From Thamnidium elegans (lineage: Eukaryota; Mucoromycota; Mucoromycetes; Mucorales; Mucoraceae): a stretch of DNA of 64,000 bases. Under the pieces are notes generated by a model. The model did no database searches, was not told where the DNA came from, and saw nothing but the letters and a program-made list of their open reading frames with translations. Where the stretch lies: positions 62,001 through 126,000 of the forward strand of contig JAIXMG010000042.1 in NCBI GenBank assembly GCA_025201345.1, written 5' to 3'. Made by a program: the position numbers and the translations under genes. Every line of letters begins with the position of its first letter. The stretch's first letter is position 1. This document shows, in pieces, positions 23,647 through 35,495 of the stretch.

Positions 23647-24197
23647 ATGACAGAAAGAAATAGTTTTTTTTAAAAAAAAAGTGTTTATTATTATGTATAT
23701 TTAATTCAAGAATAATGATAATAAAAAAAAGAGTCGAAATGAAACTATCAAAGAAAAAAAAAGTATTAATATTAAGGTATTTTTTAAAATAATATCATTT
23801 TTGTATTTGAGTTTTGTTTTCTTTTTTTATCAGCGAATATGGATAACATCAAGTATACCTTCGTAGGGTAATTCTCAGTGCTTGACTCTATATTCTCAAT
23901 CTCATCCCCAAAAAAAAGAAAACCAAAATCCCAAACATCAAAAGAGTATATATATCTTTTTTTTTTTACTTTACCTTTTTCTTAAAAACTTGATTAAAGA
24001 GAAAAAAGACGTTTTGCTGTTCTTGCTGAAGTTTTTATATTTCTTTTTCAAAAAAGAAAAAAAATTTTCATACAAATTTAAATAGTCCCATTAATCAGTC
24101 ACTTTTTTTTTTTAAAAAAAACATTCCGACCCAATCGAATGCTAGAAGTATATTGGTTTATTAAAAAAAAAAAAGGTATGAGTAATATAAAGAATGA
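23647..24197. other. Intergenic, convergent 3' flanks, no gene seen
   Basis: A- and T-run rich spacer between two convergent genes. Open frames here are Lys/Phe repeats with no protein character. Confidence 0.6.
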
Positions 24198-25251
24198 TTA
24201 TTTTTGTTTGTTTTTACGGCTGAAAGGAGCCTTTAAAACGTCCAATAGGTTACGGAGACGAAGTGTAGATGCCCAACTAGCAGGCTCTACTACGACTGCT
24301 GCAGAGGAAGAACAAGCAACTTCTTCAACTGTTGTTTCAACCTCTACTTTTTCACATTCTGTCGTCTCGACTCGACTAGTTAAAACCAATACTTCTGTCT
24401 TGGTTTCTGTAATTTGTAAACACTCTGCTACTTTGTCGATTGCCATATTACTATATAATAAACAAAAAAAAAATTTAGTTTTTTTTTTGTTCTAAAAAAA
24501 AAAGGTAGTTTTTCACTTACTCTTCTAAAAGCTTTTCAACCGACAAATTATGAGCATTTTTATATTCTTCTTGTGATTCATCTTCCTTACAGTTCTAAAA
24601 AAAAAAAAAAAATTAAAAAAGTGCTACATGTTTATATGTGTGCTACAATAATGAAACATACAATAAATGTGCTACCCTTTCTCTTTTCGATTTTTTGTCT
24701 GAGTTCATTATAAATTTCAATATCGCAAGATGTATCTTGTTCGAAAGCTATCAAGAAAAAGGTTAACACACAACTCTCTTCCCCTTTTTTTCTTGAGAAA
24801 TATAGCTTACTCTCAAGTATTTTACGTCCGGTATAAATAACTAAAGCAGTTGTATCATTCTTAAAAGTATCAAGTACACAAATAACACCCTACAAATAAA
24901 TAAATTTATATGTTGGGCTACAAAAAAAAAAAAATAGAGAAAGGCATATAACGTACCATGGTATAGACATAATCCAAACCTTGACTTTCTTTTATGGTTA
25001 CTTTTTCCGTATAGTTACGAGTATCATTTATACCATAGTACACACTAAATGCGCCAGAAGAACCATCATCTTGCGATAAAGAGGCGCCAATCCAAACAAT
25101 TGATTTCCTCTAATGTACGCGATATTAGAGAAAAAACAACAAATAAAACATTACAAAAACTTACAATAGTTACTGGTTGTGTTGTGTGATTACGAGAAGA
25201 TTTCTTGGCTATATATTATAGTTAGTATTCCACCTTACATATACTACCATA

Positions 25252-25293
<42 letters not shown>

Positions 25294-25432
25294 TACCTCT
25301 TGATTTCTTAACGACAGGTGATGTATCATCTTCTTTTACAGTTGTAGATGTTCTTTTTCTCTTTTGAGTAGTATTTTGTTCAATAGGTTCAAAGGAAGGT
25401 AAAGATTCGTTTTGCATAGATACAGTAGACAT
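24198..25432 (-). CDS. RNase H-fold protein lacking catalytic acids
   Basis: Seven exons in transcript order (25432-25297, 25208-25165, 25109-24957, 24889-24811, 24747-24662, 24594-24521, 24450-24198) give 274 residues. After a basic, NLS-like N terminus (KRKRTS, VVKKSRG), residues 60-190 match RNase HI: SGAFSVYYGINDTRNYTEKV aligns with the VYFGxNDxRNxSE strand of fungal RNase H1, and ALVIYTGRKIL with the IYTDSxYV strand. The catalytic acids are gone: the first motif (YTDGS) is WIGAS, the Glu motif reads YVYTM, the TDS motif reads TGR and the last Asp/His region is EEYKNAHNLS. The C-terminal tail is Glu/Val/Ser-rich with a basic end. It is probably a non-catalytic nucleic-acid or protein binder. 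Confidence 0.6.
25254..25291. repeat. CT/GA microsatellite in intron 1
   Basis: About 19 CT units run without a break inside the first intron of the RNase H-like gene, read as GA on its coding strand directly after the donor site. It could affect splicing or length polymorphism. Confidence 0.9.
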
Positions 25433-26132
25433 TTTTTTAAAAAAAAAATTATTAAGAAGATGGAAAAAAAAAAAAAAAAAAGTAGTGGGGGGAAGAGGGA
25501 AGAAAAGTATAATTATCTTCCAGAGGATGGGGTTTACTACAAGAAAAAAATGCAGTTCCCTCTTTTTTTATTATAATGTAACGTCGAACTTGACTTATGC
25601 AACAAACTAAATGTGATACAGTGTAACTCTATAGTTTATTATGGTGCTGGTACATCACTTTTACTATAGGTACTACCTTTTTTCTTTAGTGAAATATAAA
25701 CACGTTTATATTTGAGGTGGTACCCTTTGTTTCTATTGTTGTTATGGATCTATTTTTTTTATTTTTTTATTTTTATTTTTTGTCTGGTACTACTAATTTC
25801 TTGAATTGATATTTAGGTTTTCTTACATATCAATTAACTTTTTGTTCGTGTTTCTTGAATAATACAATGTAAATATTACTATTGACAGAAATAGTTTACC
25901 TTTTTTTTAAAAAAAAAAAAAAATGATTGAAACATGGATCTCTAGGTATTTTTTAAAGAGAAAAGGAAAAATATACCAGTGTAACGCATGTGATAAGAAA
26001 ATATACAGTTTCAAATTAGCTGTTAAAGAATTTCTGTTTTGTCGAAAATGTTGCGGTTGTAATTTTTTTTATAGGGGCGTAACAATAAATAAATAATTTT
26101 ATTTTTTAAAAAAAATAAAGGGGGAGTTTGTT
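25433..26132. other. Intergenic with one small ORF
   Basis: Apart from the Cys-rich ORF at 25923-26096 nothing coding is visible; 25500-25900 has T-runs and short AT repeats only. Confidence 0.55.
25923..26096 (+). CDS. Small Cys-rich (zinc-ribbon-like) ORF, hypothetical
   Basis: A 57-residue ATG ORF with CNAC near residue 20 and CRKCCGC near residue 40, spaced as in a short zinc ribbon, in an otherwise basic and aromatic peptide. It lies in the 700-nt spacer between the RNase H-like gene and cytochrome c peroxidase, directly after a T/A-run resembling the 5' flank of real genes. Paired CxxC motifs are unlikely in random AT-rich sequence but not decisive. It could also be a relic exon. I do not recognise a family. 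Confidence 0.35.
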   Translation: MIETWISRYFLKRKGKIYQCNACDKKIYSFKLAVKEFLFCRKCCGCNFFYRGVTINK

Positions 26133-27507
26133 TTAAGCATTCGTACGCTTGAATTCATACACCTTTTCATCACCCTTGAAAGGAACACCCAATTCCAAAA
26201 GCTTCTTGAAGGCAGCAGAAAAGTCCTCAAAGAACTTTTGTTCATCCTTGGCGTAAAGATCGAAATACTTTTTAAATTCTTTATCGTTATACATGTAGAT
26301 TTCTGCAGGCAACATCATAACGTCAGTGTTGTTCTTATCAACCCATTGCCAGCCACCATTCTCCAAAGTCTTCTTGATCCACTTACGGCCTGCGACAGCC
26401 TTAAAGTACTCGTTCGTGAACATGGTGGGGGCCTCTTGCCAGGGACCGATAAATCCACTACGGTCAGCATGACAACGACCTAAAGAATGTCCACCGAGCA
26501 AAGCAACGATTTCTTGATCATTGAAACCCTATTTTAAGAATAAAAGATATTAATCATCCCGGATTTTCAACTTTTTTGTGTCACACAATTACCATTCTAT
26601 AAAAAACATCACGAACATGGTCTTCTTTCTTGGTAGCATCAGGAAGACGACCATCAGGTGTACAGCTAGCTGCTTCTAATGCGTCTTGACGACCTGCTCT
26701 CCATGGAACGGTAGGTCCGCCGGCTTCTTGAACGGCACAGACACCAGCTAAAGTCCAAAGATCACCATAACTTATTTCGGGGTATTTTTTATGGATTTTT
26801 TCTAATAAATCACGAGCAATTGCTAAACCGTTGTTAGCTCCATGACCAGCTTCGGGCTTGAATCCTATTTATATAAATAAGTAAACGCGAGAAACGGAAA
26901 AAAAAAATAATAGGATAACTTACTCATGGTAGCACCGTTACTGCCACCAGTCTTAGTGTCCTTATCATAAGTACCGGAAGAGTGCCAGGCAAGACGAACA
27001 AAGACCGGACCATAAGATCCATCATCATACCTAAATAAGTTTTTAAGTAAAAAAAAAAAAAAAAAAAACTTTTTTTATTCCCACCACCCAAACAAAAAAA
27101 GTTTACTTACTCTGGGTCCTCTTCAAGCATATCAGCAATATCATTATAAATTTGTTGATAATCAAGGTTCTTCTTTTCAGTCTTTACGGGAGTAGCAGTT
27201 TTGGTTTTGAAAGATTGAGTAGAATTATAATAATAACCTGCTGCACCACCAATAGCGGCCAAAGCTATAAAAAAAAAAAGGAGTTTAGAATAGAGGGTTT
27301 TTTTTTTTCAATGATACGAGAAAAAAAAAACTTACTCAAGAAGACAAGACCACCAGAACCACTCTTCTTGGGAACTTCAGAAGAATATGCACGGTTTTGC
27401 ATTGTACGAACACTACTGACGCGTGTGGCGCCGAGGATGGATCCAGACGCAAGTAAAGTACGTGTACTTAAACGAGATTTAGTAAGCGTAGAACGAAGAG
27501 GATTCAT
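26133..27507 (-). CDS. CCP1: Cytochrome c peroxidase, mitochondrial
   Basis: Five exons in transcript order (27507-27336, 27264-27111, 27030-26924, 26864-26593, 26528-26133) give 366 residues. The N terminus is a mitochondrial presequence rich in Arg/Ser/Thr ([19 protein letters not shown]) followed by a hydrophobic segment, as in yeast Ccp1. The distal pocket is [13 protein letters not shown] (Arg, Trp, His), the proximal heme His is in [13 protein letters not shown], and the Trp corresponding to the radical site is in [10 protein letters not shown]. It reduces hydrogen peroxide with electrons from cytochrome c in the intermembrane space. All expected residues are present. Confidence 0.93.
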
Positions 27508-27787
27508 TTTAATGTAAGAAAATAAGTAAAGAAAAAGAAGGATAACCAAGAAAAAAAGATTGTATTTATATGCTTCCCGAGAAAGAAAAAAAAAAAGGTG
27601 GTTAGAAATTTGAACCAATAATATAAGTGATGACTAAAAGTAAATTCCTGTGTATTTTATTAGCTGACGAAATAAAACTTTCTTTTTTTACACACCTAGA
27701 TATTCATGTTACAAAAAAGGAAAGTCAGATTTTTTTCTTACGTGTAAACGTCAACACTGTGAAGATTGTCAATTAATTATGAGAAGG

Positions 27788-27826
<39 letters not shown>

Positions 27827-29018
27827 AGAAGAAAGAAAGAATGAAGTATTTTTTTTTTTAAAAAAAAAAAGCAACGTTTTATATGTATCACTGATAAGTT
27901 TATAGTTGACGACATTAATAATATCTGAAAAACAGAAATAGCTATTATATATACCTTAAAGCTAAACAGCACATATATCTTGTCATATTTAATGGCGTAT
28001 TGGAATTGGTATCATTGATAAAACTCTATTAGGCTATCAACCTGGCCGAATAAAAATAAAGGTATACCATAGTTTTATTTTTACTTTTTGTTTAGTCCTT
28101 TTTATACAGTTGGTTTTGGGACTTGAAGCGGTTCTATTGACTTAATGACTTGATGAAACTTTATATTATCACGTATATTTGTATATGTTTATTGATGCAT
28201 ATATCTGTATTGTTACAACACTTTTTATACTCAAAGATACCAAGTACGGACCAGAATATATTGTATATGGGAAGAATTGCATTGAAGAAAAAAAAACGAG
28301 GAGAGAATTGCCAAGAGAAGACTATGTTACAAGAAAGGCAGGTTCTGAAAGTCAGATAAACGTACTTTGTTTTATTTTTGTAACATTGTAGGGACTTGGT
28401 TATTATTGACGATGTTACAAGGTATTCTGTGCATATTTCTAGATGCGTTAACATCTCTCTGCCTTAATGCACGACAGAGAGGGTTTAAGGCATTCTAGAA
28501 TACTGAACAACTGAACACCATCCATTCGTATGTTCTGGGTATCAGAACCTGAGCAATCAGAGCAAGCCTAATTTTTTTTTTTTTTTTTTTTTGCTCGTCT
28601 GTAAAAATTTGACAGTTACGATTATGTAATGGATACAGAGAAAATAGGTGCTTTATTTTTGAGTTTGAAAATAGGGGTACACTCTTTGTAGGATCCATTA
28701 TATGAGATTTTTTAATTGCAGAGTACAACAATGATGATTAAAAGAAAGTTCTCATAAGATGGTACGCTACTTTAACAACAACAACAACAAAAAAAACCTC
28801 TAAACACCACAGGTATATTAGTATAAATTCAGATCAACGAACGATTTTATTTTAAATATATATTTTTTTTTTCAAGCACTTTAAAAAAAAAAAAGTACTT
28901 TTTTTTAGTTATTAAATAAAAACTATCAATTAAAGATGAGAAAATATACAAGGGAACATGCAATTATTTAATAATGTTTTTGTTTTTTTTTTTTATGATG
29001 AGATACGAATCACTTTTC
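27508..29018. other. Long intergenic region with transposon relic
   Basis: 1.5 kb between cytochrome c peroxidase and SEC61. It holds a 40-plus base A-run (27788-27823), the TnpB/Fanzor-like fragment (28400-28740) and a short CAA repeat near 28778. No functional gene is supported. Confidence 0.6.
28400..28740 (-). pseudogene. Decayed TnpB/Fanzor-like C-terminal fragment
   Basis: Read on the minus strand, one frame carries QRDVNASRNM (28432-28461), which matches the RD-V-NA-x-N signature after the zinc ribbon of TnpB/Fanzor-type RuvC nucleases. About 75 nt upstream another frame has VLIPRTYEW (28521-28550), resembling the conserved NPRPY segment of the same kind of protein, with a degraded Cys region between. 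The frame is broken by a stop and by shifts across an A-run (28570-28592). No intact ORF remains. Confidence 0.45.
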
Positions 29019-30647
29019 TTACATAGCACCCATCATTTCACTCATACCGCCACCAGCTTCCATCTGTTCCTTTGCGAACATTTCAAAGTATTGGAAGATA
29101 ATAGTGACACATAATAAGATACCAGTACCAGAACCAATAGCACCAACCATATCAGCAACTACACTGACCAAACCTAAACAAGCACCACCAAATGCAGCAG
29201 CAGTAGGAATAGTTCTCTTTAATTCCTTATACATGGAAGAATCGCGGTGACCGGCAATAACCAATTGTTGTTCCTTGAGTTGACGAGCAACATCACGAGG
29301 AGAAGAACCAGAGATTTCGATCCAAGTCTTTGAAAGAAGAGCACAGGTGGTCAACATAATGGCAATATAGACAACGGTGTGAATAGGATCCAAAAGAGCA
29401 GCGGTAAGACTACGAGGGGCAGAAAGGTAATAAGCAATACCACCGACGGCGTTTAATTGAGAGGTACCATCTAAAGCTTCCCAAGTACCTAAAATACGAA
29501 CCAAAAAGTTATCAGTGAAACGCTTATAAAGCATTTGAGAGATCATGAAAATATTGGAGGTTAAAGTAGATTGAAGCATGATAGGCATGTTGGAGGTATA
29601 AAAGAGCTTGATGGGATAAGAACCACGTTGACCACGAAGACGGTTAGACTTGACAGGTAACTCAACTCTGAAACCTTGAAGATAAATAACCAACAAGAAA
29701 ATGGAGGCAGTAGACAATAAACTCATAACATTAGGCATATTGGTACGATAAAAGGCTTCTTTTAAAGCACGAGTCTTGTCTTTACGAGTCAATAACAAAT
29801 GAACGAGAGCAATAAGAGCACCTTCAAATTCATCACCACGACCACTGTCCATAGTAGTAGGTGAAAGAGCCTTCCAGAAAATGGTCTCACAAATATTAGT
29901 AGCAATGAAAAGGTTAATACCAGAACCAAGACCATAACCCTTTTGTAATAATTCGTCCAATAACAATGTAATTAATGATGCAACAACAAGTTGAATAATT
30001 AAAATCAAACAGACACCAGCTCCGATATCACTAGGGTTACCGTAAAGACCAGTCAAGACAGAAACAGTAGCATGACCAAAAGCAATAATCATAGCAAATA
30101 CTAATATATACAGAGAATTATTATCTCTTTTTTTTTCTTTTTTTTACATGTGTACGATAAAAAAAAAAAAAACTTACATTTTTGTGCTCCACTGAATAAA
30201 GCTCTATCTTCCTTTAAACTATAATCGACCTCAATAATATTTGCTCCAGAAAGAAGTTGCATAATCATACCCGAAGTAACAATAGGAGTAATACCCAATT
30301 CCATAAGGGTACCACGATTAGAGGCAAGAATGACTCTCATCCAAAACAAGGGATCTGCGGAATCAGAAGACATGATACCATAAAGAGGAACTTGAGACAT
30401 GACCAAGAAAATAAATAAAGTAACTGCTGTCCACATCACTTTTTGATTAAAAGGGACCTATTATAGTATATAAATAACGCGTTTTCTTTTTTATACACAC
30501 TAAAAAAAATTACCTTGCGATCAGGTGTGGCAATTTCAGGAAGAATAGCCATAAATGGCTGAACCAGATGTAAAATCCTGACTATAAACAGATGATGAGC
30601 CACATAGTTGATACTAGAACAATATACTGTGTATACTTACATCCCAT
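29019..30647 (-). CDS. SEC61: Protein translocon SEC61 alpha subunit
   Basis: Exons in transcript order are 30647-30641, 30581-30514, 30457-30178 and 30100-29019, giving 478 residues, normal for Sec61 alpha. The first coding exon is seven bases (ATGGGAT), reading M-G-F across the splice, and continues [22 protein letters not shown] as in other eukaryotic Sec61. Ten hydrophobic helices follow, with the typical plug-side [27 protein letters not shown] helix, [27 protein letters not shown] and the cytosolic loop [24 protein letters not shown]. It forms the ER protein-conducting channel. Confidence 0.95.
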
Positions 30648-30954
30648 TCTATAAAGTTATAAATAAATAAAAAAAAAAAAGAGAAAGGAAAGAAGATAAT
30701 TATAACAAGAATTAAAAAAAAGACGTGTAAAATTTAACAGGCAAAAGAAGTACTAAGAGCCAATCAATCAATATTTCATATTTCAGCCAATGAAATAGGT
30801 ACACCATTATTTTGAGTTTCAAAATAAGGAAATGAACGCGAGGTGTTTGTGGCATACACTTATAGAAAAAGAAAAAAAATTACGCTGAAAACGTTTAAAA
30901 AAGTTCATGTTTCTCAGTGCGCAAAAAGCGCAAAAAAAAAAAAAAAGTTTTATC

Positions 30955-31500
30955 TGCATATGGGATTACGATCTGAATAGTCTTGGAACTTTGTTACTGA
31001 ATATCTACTAAAACCTTCTAAACCACTATAAAGAATCTGGCTGCAGGCATCTCCAATTCGTGTAGTCAATGTTTCCTTATCAAGAAGCTGTACTCTTTTC
31101 AGTTTGCTTTTGCAAATAGACCAGAATTTCTCGATAGGATTGAGTTTTGGCGAGTAAGGGGGGGGGGGAATAGACACAGCCATAGCCTCTACTTTCAACG
31201 TATTTTTGGATATTACCATTGGTATGAATGAGAGCGTTATCCATGATAAGATAATAGCCCTTAAACTACTTATGTCTATCCATAATATCCATAGTGCTAC
31301 TGATGAAGTTAAAGTAATGACCAGTAACTGTTACAGTACTTTTTTTTTTCGCCGTCGAGCTACTTTCTCCGGCAGTTTTTTGCTTCCTAGATGCTATTTG
31401 GATCTTTGGTCGTCTTATATTTTAATAATAATATATTCTGATACATCATCATCAAACGCCGAAACCAATACAGCATTTTCTAGTGAAAGCTGTTCCTGCT
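30955..31500 (-). pseudogene. Tc1/mariner transposase fragment, decayed
   Basis: The minus strand carries the C-terminal half of a DDE transposase in several frames: GYYLIMDNALIHTNGNIQKY (second catalytic Asp) then SPKLNPIEKFWSICKSKLKR (NPIE-x-FW signature, third catalytic acid) and a tail RYSVTKFQDY. Upstream pieces VSAFDDDVS and TGHYFNFISSTMDIMDRHK also fit. Frames break at a run of nine Gs (31160-31168), at the A-run near 31340 and at several stops. No terminal inverted repeats were found, so ends are approximate. Confidence 0.75.
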
Positions 31501-31732
31501 TCTGAATTAAAACATATAAATGTATTAGCAACATACCAATGGCAATAGTTGGTAAAGTTATTCGATATCTATGTTCGATTTAAGGATGGAATCAACTTTG
31601 GCGAAACCTCTAAAAAGAGTCATTTCATGTTGGAATAATATACATTTATAGGATAAAAAGATTAAAATAAAATGATACAGACAAAATAAGTTAAAGGTTA
31701 TCTTTTTTTTTTTTTGTAACAATGGGCGAATA

Positions 31733-31763
<31 letters not shown>

Positions 31764-32409
31764 GGTGAATGATCCGTTGCAAGGCTATCATGACAATCCC
31801 CTTGAAAAATGTCTGGACGCTGACTACATGAAGGGCTACTATATGTGTTAACCATATACTAAATACAACTACGAATTTTCGTAACATGTACAAGTATCCT
31901 GTTTTATTATAGGGGTAAATACGATAAAATAAATTAAAGTCGTTCTCTTAATTTTACTTTTACTAAAGCAATAATGGCGGAGGATGGAAAAACTTCATCG
32001 TTCTCTTACACCACACTAAAACCTACTACCTCTTACAGTACGTCCTTTGATTTCTTTGACATAATCATGTAGTTTGGACCCACCTTATCATATCAAACAT
32101 AGAAAACGTTAGACCCCCCCCCCCCCTTACCAATTTTCTCTCAAAGAAAATAAGTATCTACTTTTTTTAGTAACTTTAAATTAGACTCTTCTTTAAATTT
32201 TTATATCTTAACAAGTTAGATGAAAAGACTATAAAAGTAAGGGGACTGCGTTTTATTATATATAGATGCGAAAGCCATTCCACATATCGAAAACCGGCCC
32301 TTAAAAATAGCAAAAATATATATTAAAGTCAGACAGAGTATAAATACCTTTTGTCTTTCGTCCCCCCTTCTTTTCTCGCTCACAAACAAAAACAAACAAA
32401 AACAAAAAA
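31501..32409. other. Intergenic, no gene seen
   Basis: Spacer upstream of the PTC7-like gene with T-runs (31740-31763), a C-run (32105-32118) and no supported ORF. The last 100 nt are pyrimidine-rich and end in AAACAAA repeats before the start codon. Confidence 0.6.
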
Positions 32410-33541
32410 ATGTTGGCTACTTTAGCAACAAATACAGTGGCTGCGACCGCCTCAGCGTCAGCGAAAAGATCATTTTCCAAATCAATTTCACCTTCAGCAT
32501 TAAACAACCATCATTACAATAGAATCTTACAACCCCAAAAATCATTACCAGTATTTGACTTCTTTGCACAAACCAAGTCAAAAAAATCATTTGAATTAAA
32601 CCACGGAGCTGCAGGATTTGCAAAGAAGAGATATACCCCCGTACATACACATACTTTTCATTCTTCTGTTACTTCTCAAGTTGGTGAAGATGCGTATTTT
32701 AGAAGATCTGATGCCATAGGTGTAGCAGATGGAATTGGTGGCTGGTCAGAAACAACAGGTAAAATTTTTTTGTTAGTGTAACCAAAAAAAAAAAACTCAC
32801 ACAATCTATAACCCAAATCAAGGTTCAAACTCGGCTTTATATTCTAGTCAACTAATGCAATTTGCCAATGAAGAAATGGATAGATTTGAAGATACCGAGG
32901 ACCCTTACTTCTTTCAATATAACGAAGCAAACCCATTAGATATACTTAAACAAAGCTACGAAAAGAGTTTAACAGAAGCCAAAAAGACCAATATTTTGGG
33001 TTCAACTACAGCTTGTATCGCTGTGTTACGTCACGACGAATTGCGTGTAGCCAATATTGGTGATTGTGGTATCTCTATTATCCGTAACAACCATTATGTT
33101 TTTAGAAGCGAAGAACAGCAACATGCCTTTAATTTCCCATATCAGTTAGGAATTCGTTCACGTGATCAACCCAGCCACGCTCAATCATTTACTGTCAAAG
33201 TCAAAAAAGGCGATATTATTGTGATGGGTTCTGATGGACTGTACGATAACTTGTTTGATAAACATATTTTGGAGTTGGTGAAACAACATGTTTTGGCTAA
33301 TACAATTCCTGGAACTGCACAACGTGCTCCTCGCGTACGTAATTTGCAACCTCAGATTTTATCTGATATATTGGCAAATGCTGCAAAAGAAACCAGTGAG
33401 TTGTCTCGTAGAGTAGATACTCCCTTTCAAAGAAGAGCTATGGAAGAAGGGCTTTATGTAGAAGGCGGTAAAGCTGATGATATTAGTGTTGTAGTAGCTA
33501 TCGTTAAAGATTTAGAAGATTCTCCTGACCGTCGCCTTTAA
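32410..33541 (+). CDS. PTC7: PTC7-like mitochondrial PP2C phosphatase
   Basis: Two exons, 32410-32758 and 32823-33541, give 355 residues. The N terminus is Ala/Ser/Thr-rich with basic residues, suiting a mitochondrial presequence. PPM/PP2C motifs follow in order: GEDAYF, VADGIGGWSE (metal site), RVANIGDCGISI, VMGSDGLYDNLFD and KADDISVVVAIV. Yeast Ptc7 dephosphorylates the coenzyme Q protein Coq7 in mitochondria; the same role is inferred. The intron is 64 nt and not a multiple of three, so the yeast-style coding retained intron is not supported here. Confidence 0.88.
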
Positions 33542-33866
33542 AAAAAAAACCAGAAACCCCCCACATCATTTTGCATTTCCTCTCCTTTAATACACATAAT
33601 CCATTTGCATCTTTATTTATTATTTACTTTCAGTGTAACATCATTAAAAAAAACAAATTAGACTTCACGTTTTCGTAATGTAGTGCAATGCAAAAAGCAT
33701 ATAGAAATATTGGATTATATTATTTTAAATGCACAAGAACATATACAGAAAGAAAAGAAAAAAAAAAGGGGGTTGTATTGTATATATATTTTATTTAAAT
33801 GCACAAAAAATGAGAAGGGTGTATAAAATTTCTATCATGTAATTTTTTTGTTTTTTTTTTTGCTTT
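33542..33866. other. Convergent 3' spacer, no gene seen
   Basis: 325 nt of AT-rich 3' flanks between the PTC7-like and UDP-glucose dehydrogenase genes. It shows A-runs and T-runs only. Confidence 0.6.
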
Positions 33867-35495
33867 CTAAGCGGTACCAGCAAGTTCGTTCTTACCGATA
33901 ATATGAACCTTGAAACCAATTTCACGAATTTGAGCAGCATCTAATAACAAACGACCATCAAACAAGAAGGCAGGCTTGTGCATGTTATCATAAATTCTTT
34001 GATAATCGAGTTGATCAGACTTGAATTCATCCCACTCAGTAACAATAACTACAGCATCAGCACCCTTACAAGCTTCATAAGCATCACCACAGATACTAAT
34101 ACTCTTTTCAAGTTGCTTGCGGTTATCAACAACACCAGGTTCAGCAAGATCCATATAAATTTGTTCATGTTCAACCTTGGGATCATAGATAGCAACATGA
34201 GCATTTTCATCAATGAAATCCTTGATTAATGTAATAGCAGCAGATTCACGAGTATCTCCAGTATCCTTCTTGAATGCAAAACCAAGAACTGCAATTCTCT
34301 TGTTAGTGATTGTGTTAAAGAGAGTAGAGATAATCTTGCGAACAAATCTCTTCTTTTGATATTCGTTCATGATAACAACTTGTTGCCAGTAATCTGCAAC
34401 TTCGGGGAGGTTTAATTGTTGAGATAAATAAACCAAGTTTAAAATATCTTTTTGGAAACAAGATCCACCGAAACCGACAGATGCCTTTAAGAACTTGGAT
34501 CCTAAACGACTATCACGGCCACATGCATAAGCAACTTCATCAACATCGGCTCCAGTAGCTTCACAAATAGCAGAAAGAGCATTAATAGAAGAAATACGTT
34601 GAGCGAGCAAAGCATTAGCAGCCTAAAAATAGAAATAGGGCTTATTTTTAGTATACACACGCACATACACAAACACACATAAACAAATAAAACTTAAAAA
34701 CTTACCAACTTTGAAAGTTCGGAAGACCAAAGATTGGTTGTGATAACACGATCCTCAGGAACCCAGTTTTGATAAACAGCAGCCAAAGACTTTTGAGCAG
34801 AGATACCTTCAGGTGTTTGAAGGGCACCAATCAAGACACGATCGGGGTTAAGGAGATCCTTAATAGCAGTACCTTCAGCCAAGAACTCTGGGTTAGATAA
34901 GATATCAAAGTGGATGGAACCAGTAGAATTGGCTTCGAGGATAGTACGCATACTTTCAGCAGTACGACAAGGAACAGTTGACTTTTCAACAACAATCTTG
35001 GATCTAGTAGCAACTTCAGCAATACGACGAGTAGCACCTTCGATATAACTAATATGAAACTTAATAAAAAAAAATATATATATGTATATATACAACAAAC
35101 ACTTACGCAAGATCAGCAGCCATACCAGCACCCATACCAGTCTTCTTGGTAGGAGTGTTAACAGAGACAAAGATCAAATCAGCTTCTTCAATAGCAGCAT
35201 CAACATCGGTAGTAAAGAACAAGTTCTTACCACGACGATCAAAGACAACTTCCTCTAATCCAGGTTCATAAATGGGAAGCTTATCAGAGTTCCAAGCATC
35301 AATACGAGCTTGGTTTAAATCAACAATAGTAACTTTAATGTTATGACACTTGTAGGCAATGACAGCACATGTAGGTCCACCTTTAAAGATGACAACAGAT
35401 GATTAACATTTTTTTAAAAAAAAAAAACTTTTTTACTAGTAAAACTTACCAACATAACCAGCACCAATACAACAAATACTCTTAACGTCAACCAT
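33867..35495 (-). CDS. UGD1: UDP-glucose 6-dehydrogenase
   Basis: Exons in transcript order are 35495-35450, 35380-35107, 35048-34706 and 34622-33867, giving 472 residues. NAD-binding [14 protein letters not shown] spans the first splice, followed by [19 protein letters not shown] and [12 protein letters not shown]. The catalytic Cys is in [14 protein letters not shown] and the C-terminal UDP-binding part has [17 protein letters not shown]. It oxidises UDP-glucose to UDP-glucuronate with two NAD. Mucoromycete walls contain glucuronic acid polymers, so a wall role is likely (inference). Confidence 0.95.

Noticed and set aside
28432..28500. Possible hairpin RNA from CTCTCTG / CAGAGAG pairing
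   Set aside because: The stem is only seven bases and the sequence is better explained as the degraded RDVNA-coding region.
31558..31893. Minus-strand open frame with a Lys run upstream of the Tc1 fragment
   Set aside because: Lies beyond the recognisable transposase and consists of simple sequence around a T-run; not supported as part of the element.
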